From the NCBI GenBank assembly GCA_030037175.1, contig JASHRV010000089.1:1-35283 (forward strand): a stretch of DNA of 35,283 nucleotides. The letters run 5' to 3'. The notes beneath the pieces are model-generated. The model worked only from the letters and a program-made list of their open reading frames with translations, was not told the origin of the DNA and did not search any database. This document shows positions 32,312-35,283 of this stretch, piece after piece. The stretch is from Acetobacteraceae bacterium. Lineage in GTDB: Bacteria; Pseudomonadota; Alphaproteobacteria; Acetobacterales; Acetobacteraceae. Position 1 is the first letter of the stretch, and each line of letters opens with the position of its first letter. The position numbers and the translations under genes are program-made.

Positions 32312-33342
32312 GCAATCCGCGCCGCTATTTCGAAGACGTCCGCGGCGAACGATCGTCCGTCGTTGAGAAACCGCCCATCTGCCTCTATTTGGAGGTCACC
32401 AACCGCTGCAACCTGCTCTGCGAGACCTGCCCGCGCACCTTCGAGACTCTGGAGCCGCCGGCGGACATGAGCTGGGAGCTCTTCACGCGCATCGTGGACC
32501 AGGTACCCGACATCGCGCGCGTGGTGCTGCACGGCGTGGGCGAGCCCATGCTCGTGAAGGCCCTGCCCGCCATGATCCGCTACCTCAAAGCGCGCGGCAC
32601 CTATGTGCTCTTCAACACCAACGGTACGTTGATGCAGCCCAGGCGCTTCCAGGAGCTCATCGACTCCGGGCTCGACGAGCTCCGCGTCTCGCTCGATGCG
32701 GCGGACCGAGACTCGTACGCCAAGATCCGCGGCAAGGACTTTTTCAATCGCATCGTTCGGGATGTCGGGAAGTTCGTCGCCTACCAGAAGCAAGCGGGCG
32801 CAACGACACCGCTCGTCTCCCTCTGGCTCACCGGCATGAAGGAAACCGTTGCGCAGCTTCCGGACTTCGTGCGCCTCGCCGCCGCCATGGGCGTTTCGGA
32901 GGTGCATCTTCAGCGCCTCGTGTTCGATGAGCAAGGCTACGGCATGGCAACCGCCACGCAATCGCTCTTCGAAAGCGCGCAGGAGGAAGAACGGCAGGCC
33001 ATCGCTTCCGCCCAGGCGCTCGGCGCCTCGCTCGGCGTCACGCTCGACGCCTCGGGCGCTACGGAGCCCGGCCTCAGCCTCAAACGCCAGGACGACCATG
33101 CATGGTCTTCCTGTCGCCGTCCCTGGTCCTTGATGTATTTCACCGCGCATGGAAGGGCATTGCCCTGCTGCATCGCTCCCTTCTCTGTACGCGGCTACGG
33201 CAACTACACACTCGGCGATGCCACGCAGCAGGAACTGCGCGAGATCTGGAACAGCCCGGCATACCGGGAGTTCCGCACCGCGCTTCTCTCCAATGCGCCG
33301 CCGGCGCCCTGTCGGAACTGCGGGATGCGATGGAGCCTGTAA
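32290..33342 (+). CDS. Radical SAM protein with SPASM-like C-terminus
   Basis: 350 aa from ATG 32290, with GGAG upstream. C40, C44 and C47 in NRCNLLCETC form the CxxxCxxC [4Fe-4S] site; HGVGEPML is the GGE-like SAM motif and LFNTNGTLM follows. The C-terminal region has further cysteines (SSCRRPWS, LPCCIAPF, APCRNCGMRW) as in SPASM domains that bind extra clusters. Such proteins modify peptides, sugars or cofactors by radical chemistry. No small precursor peptide gene is evident next to it, so a sugar or lipid substrate linked to the neighbouring transferases is more likely. It overlaps the next gene by 13 bp. Confidence 0.9.
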   Translation: MSASVALSNPRRYFEDVRGERSSVVEKPPICLYLEVTNRCNLLCETCPRTFETLEPPADMSWELFTRIVDQVPDIARVVLHGVGEPMLVKALPAMIRYLKARGTYVLFNTNGTLMQPRRFQELIDSGLDELRVSLDAADRDSYAKIRGKDFFNRIVRDVGKFVAYQKQAGATTPLVSLWLTGMKETVAQLPDFVRLAAAMGVSEVHLQRLVFDEQGYGMATATQSLFESAQEEERQAIASAQALGASLGVTLDASGATEPGLSLKRQDDHAWSSCRRPWSLMYFTAHGRALPCCIAPFSVRGYGNYTLGDATQQELREIWNSPAYREFRTALLSNAPPAPCRNCGMRWSL

Positions 33343-34025
33343 GCCTCATCATTCCCACGCTCAACGAAGCCGCTGCCATCGGGTCCGTCATCCAGGAGAT
33401 CCCGCCCGCTTTCGCAGGCGACATCATCATCGCCGATGGCGGCAGCACGGACGGCACAAAGGACATCGCGCGGGCAGCGGGCGCACGGGTGATCGACGCA
33501 GGGCGTGGCTACGGGCGCGCATGCGCGCTCGGTGCCGCGGCGGCAGATCCTGCGAGCCGGGTGATTGTATTCATGGATGGCGACGGGGCGGATCGGGGAG
33601 ACCTGATCGCCCGCATCGCCGGGCCGGTGCTGCGGGGCAGCCACGATTTCGTCCTGGCTTCGCGCACGCGCGGCGAACGCGCGCCCGGCGCGATGCTGTG
33701 GCATCAGGTCCTCGCGGGCCGGATTGCGGGATTCGGAATCGGCGCACTCTACGGCGTGCACTACAGCGATATGTGCGCGTTCCGCGCCATCGACCGCAGC
33801 GCGCTGCAAAAGCTCCAGCTGCGCGAGATGACGTATGGGTGGAACGTGGAGATGCAAATGCGCGCTGCGCGCGACGGACTGCGCATCCTCGAGGTGCCGC
33901 TGCCCTATCGCTGCCGCGCAGGCGGCGTCTCCAAGGTTGCGGGCTCGTTCAGGGGAAGCTTGCGGGCCGGCAGCCGCATCCTTGCAGCATTCTGGCGTGT
34001 CGCACGCGATGTGTCACAGTGTTGA
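33330..34025 (+). CDS. GT2-family glycosyltransferase (polyprenyl-phosphate transferase-like)
   Basis: 231 aa. VSLIIPTLNEAAAIGSVIQE is the GT2 start, DIIIADGGSTDGTKDIARAA the nucleotide-sugar Asp, and VIVFMDGDGADRGDLIARIA a DXD-like motif. MTYGWNVEMQMRAARDGLRI with EVPLPYRCRAGGVSKVAGSF matches dolichyl-phosphate-mannose-synthase-like enzymes. It probably loads a sugar on a polyprenyl phosphate, giving the donor used by the GT-C protein two genes upstream. It is soluble or peripheral (no C-terminal membrane helices). It overlaps the radical SAM gene and ends the cluster; an A/T-rich repeat pair follows. Confidence 0.9.
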   Translation: MEPVSLIIPTLNEAAAIGSVIQEIPPAFAGDIIIADGGSTDGTKDIARAAGARVIDAGRGYGRACALGAAAADPASRVIVFMDGDGADRGDLIARIAGPVLRGSHDFVLASRTRGERAPGAMLWHQVLAGRIAGFGIGALYGVHYSDMCAFRAIDRSALQKLQLREMTYGWNVEMQMRAARDGLRILEVPLPYRCRAGGVSKVAGSFRGSLRAGSRILAAFWRVARDVSQC

Positions 34026-34130
34026 AAAGGAAAGGGAGAGAAAGAGCCTTCTTTTTCTGAAGAAAAAGAAGCAAAAAGACTTTTTTCCGTTCTCCGGACC
34101 CGGCCGCACCTCGGGCCTCCGAACGAACGG
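34024..34130 (+). repeat. Dispersed A/T-rich palindromic repeat, copy 3
   Basis: Contains the perfect palindrome CTTCTTTTTCT-ga-AGAAAAAGAAG (34048-34071), then CAAAAAGACTTTTTTCCG, TTCTCCGGACCCGGC and CCTCCGAACG. It is nearly identical to 15576-15681 over the core. It starts at the GT2 stop and may also end that transcript. Confidence 0.85.
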
Positions 34131-34205
34131 TCGGAATCCCCGGCCGGCGCCTGGTCCGGAAAACGGAAAGAAGTTTTCTGGTTCTCTTTTTCAAAAGAGA
34201 ACACT
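34121..34205 (-). repeat. Dispersed A/T-rich palindromic repeat, copy 4 (inverted partner of copy 3)
   Basis: Read on the minus strand: GTTCTCTTTTGAAAAAGAGA-type palindrome, then CTTTCCGTTTTCCGGACC and GGCGCC, then a CCGACCGTTC tail. It resembles the copy at 1668-1746 more closely than copy 3. Copies 3 and 4 lie tail to tail, making one large inverted structure before the FMN reductase gene. Confidence 0.75.
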
Positions 34206-34245
34206 CTTCGCCGCTCATCGCGGGCAGTCTGCGGGAACAGAAGCA

Positions 34246-34833
34246 ATGTCGTCCATATTGGTGCTGTACGGATCCTACCGTGCCGACCGGCTTGGGATTC
34301 GCCTCGCGAGCTATCTCGTCGCGCGTTTCGCAGCCAGGGGCGAAGCGGTGGAACTTATCGACGCCAAGGCAACAGGGCTGCCGTTCCTCGACAGGATGTA
34401 CAAAGAATATCCTGCCGGAACCGCGCCGCCCGCGCTCGAGATGCTCGCCGGAAAGATCAAGGCGGCGGATGCCTTCGTATTCGTGGCGGGCGAATACAAT
34501 TGGGGGGTGCAGCCGGGACTTAAGAACCTGACCGATCATTTTCTCGAGGAATGGTTCTGGCGCCCTGCGGCGATCGCCAGCTACTCCCGCGGCCGCATCG
34601 CAGGCGCGCGCTCGAACGCCGCCTGGCACGGCATTCTCTCGGAGATGGGCATGGTCGTCATATCGAGCACCTTGACCGTAGGGCCGCTCGCCGAGACGCT
34701 CGACGAACAGGCCAGGCCGCTCGGAGAGAACGGCCGCGCTCTCGATAATGCCTTCAATCAATATGCGAATGATCTCGCCTGGTGGACCGAGGCGGCGAAG
34801 GCTCAAAGGGCCAAGACGGCACCTCCTTATTGA
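34246..34833 (+). CDS. NADPH-dependent FMN reductase family protein
   Basis: 195 aa, flavodoxin-like. ILVLYGSYRADRLGIRLASY is the FMN phosphate-binding loop, and ADAFVFVAGEYNWGVQPGLK with LTDHFLEEW is the flavin-binding and dimer region (the family pattern is PEYN). ARSNAAWHGILSEMGMVVI follows. It reduces flavin or quinone using NAD(P)H in the cytosol. ATG 34246 fits the family start; the ribosome site is weak. It lies alone between a repeat pair and the island boundary. Confidence 0.9.
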   Translation: MSSILVLYGSYRADRLGIRLASYLVARFAARGEAVELIDAKATGLPFLDRMYKEYPAGTAPPALEMLAGKIKAADAFVFVAGEYNWGVQPGLKNLTDHFLEEWFWRPAAIASYSRGRIAGARSNAAWHGILSEMGMVVISSTLTVGPLAETLDEQARPLGENGRALDNAFNQYANDLAWWTEAAKAQRAKTAPPY

Positions 34834-35014
34834 TATGCGAAAGAGGCCGCCTGCGCGTGGCCGGATCGGCCCTCGCGCCGAGACCACCCTCACGAATATT
34901 ATCTTTTATTTTCAATCATCTGATTCAAAACCAAACCGCGCCACGGGCCAGATCGTACAGTTCTTTTCAGCCCTCCTCGCCGCCGGCCTGACGAGCCGCC
35001 GCCTTCATCGGCAT
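34834..35014. other. Intergenic DNA before the island boundary
   Basis: Contains an AT-rich stretch near 34895-34935 in otherwise GC-rich DNA. No gene or clear terminator is seen. Confidence 0.4.
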
Positions 35015-35064
35015 TGGCGCGCCCTACAGGATTCGAACCTGTGACCCACAGCTTAGAAGGCTGC
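35015..35064 (-). other. 3' fragment of a tRNA-Arg (TCT) gene: likely attachment site
   Basis: On the minus strand: anticodon stem GCAGC/GCTGT around CTTCTAA (anticodon TCT), variable bases GGGTC, T arm ACAGG-TTCGAAT-CCTGT, 3' acceptor AGGGCGC, discriminator G and encoded CCA (35015-35017). Upstream of the anticodon stem no D arm can be formed and the 5' acceptor is not properly placed, so this is a fragment. Such fragments are left when an element integrates at the 3' end of a tRNA gene; the integrase start 157 bp away supports this. Confidence 0.78.
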
Positions 35065-35103
35065 CCCGTCACCCCTGATGGCGCTCAAGCTTCGGAGAGG
35101 TTC

Positions 35104-35158
35104 CAACGGAAAATCTCTGATTTCAGGCACTTCTCTGGACTTTCGAGGATTTCCGTTG
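35104..35158. repeat. Inverted repeat between attachment site and integrase
   Basis: CAACGGAAAATC (35104-35115) and GATTTCCGTTG (35148-35158) are inverted, differing by one extra A. They could be arm-type integrase or excisionase sites, or an operator. Function not shown. Confidence 0.5.
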
Positions 35159-35186
35159 CACCGAGGGGAACCCTGTTGAATATAAT
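35156..35186 (+). promoter_or_regulatory. Candidate integrase promoter
   Basis: TATAAT (35181-35186) is a perfect -10; TTGCAC (35156-35161) is the best -35, with a long 19-bp spacer. The direct repeat GCGGACA (35189-35195 and 35200-35206) follows, before the ATG at 35221. Confidence 0.4.
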
Positions 35187-35220
35187 AAGCGGACAGTGTG
35201 CGGACACGGGGGCCATTGCA

Positions 35221-35283
35221 ATGGCGGTCCAACTGACTGACAAGATCGTGCGCGAACTGCCGGCGCCGATTAAAGGAAACAAA
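35221..35283 (+). CDS. Tyrosine-type site-specific integrase, N-terminus only (runs off window)
   Basis: The 21 visible codons begin MAVQLTDKIVRELPAP and end at the window edge with a KGN motif. This is the start of the arm-type DNA-binding (DUF4102-like) domain of phage and island integrases. The catalytic domain is beyond the window. Its position next to a tRNA-Arg 3' fragment, pointing away from it, is the classical arrangement at the left end of an integrated island. Confidence 0.72.
   Translation, partial: MAVQLTDKIVRELPAPIKGNK

Noticed and set aside
35015..35084. A complete, functional tRNA-Arg on the minus strand
   Set aside because: GCGCC occurs near 35080 and could seem to be the 5' acceptor, but only about 21 nt separate it from the anticodon stem and no D stem can form. 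Anticodon arm, T arm and 3' acceptor are fine, so it is a 3' fragment.

Overview
The window is GC-rich, tightly packed bacterial chromosome of alphaproteobacterial character. Its protein families (an ada/alkB-type operon, a type II citrate synthase, an NrsF/DUF1109 anti-sigma factor with its ECF sigma factor, an AtuA pair) and its dispersed palindromes fit a Rhodospirillales/Acetobacteraceae-like genome. That placement is an inference from protein flavour, base composition and repeats; no rRNA or other decisive marker is present.

Layout. Positions 1-1661 hold the end of an Ada/Ogt methyltransferase, a 2OG-Fe(II) oxygenase and alkB, an alkylation-repair operon. Positions 1749-5077 (minus) hold a sulfotransferase and an ABC exporter. 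Positions 5301-8586 (plus) hold a GT4 glycosyltransferase, a SixA-like phosphatase and a CYTH-CHAD protein that probably starts at CTG. gltA (8789-10093) converges on an ABC-F ATPase (10209-12074). A 480-bp divergent spacer with three clustered DnaA-box-like sites precedes an unrecognised gene (12558-13190). Next come GDPD, a small unknown protein, a tartrate/D-malate dehydrogenase and pyrE. An accessory catabolic-looking block (16587-20251) carries an amidohydrolase, AtuA plus its small partner, and a TauD-type dioxygenase broken by one in-frame TGA.

The most interesting locus is 20396-20621. A 28-codon leader ORF with five consecutive Arg codons is followed by a very strong terminator hairpin and then argD. 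A competing antiterminator pairing can be drawn. This is the architecture of ribosome-mediated attenuation, here apparently sensing arginine. An LpxL-like acyltransferase, a methyltransferase, gluconokinase, a secreted pentapeptide-repeat protein and a GST follow.

Positions 26564-30152 look like one stress module: an ECF sigma factor and an NrsF-like anti-sigma factor with two cysteines, then a cytochrome b561, a sulfite-oxidase-fold lipoprotein and a PRC-barrel secreted protein. Both transcription units have GTAACC...(C/T)GAA promoter-like sequences. Positions 30213-34025 hold four overlapping genes (TIGR04282-like transferase, GT-C mannosyltransferase-like, radical SAM/SPASM, GT2), probably one glycoconjugate pathway. 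An FMN reductase follows. At the right edge, a 3' fragment of a tRNA-Arg gene next to the start of a tyrosine integrase marks the boundary of a genomic island lying mostly beyond the window.

Two dispersed repeat families occur: a ~103-bp double-hairpin element (two copies, with a compensatory stem change) and an A/T-rich palindromic element (four copies). All functions are read from sequence patterns and family knowledge; no searches were run.
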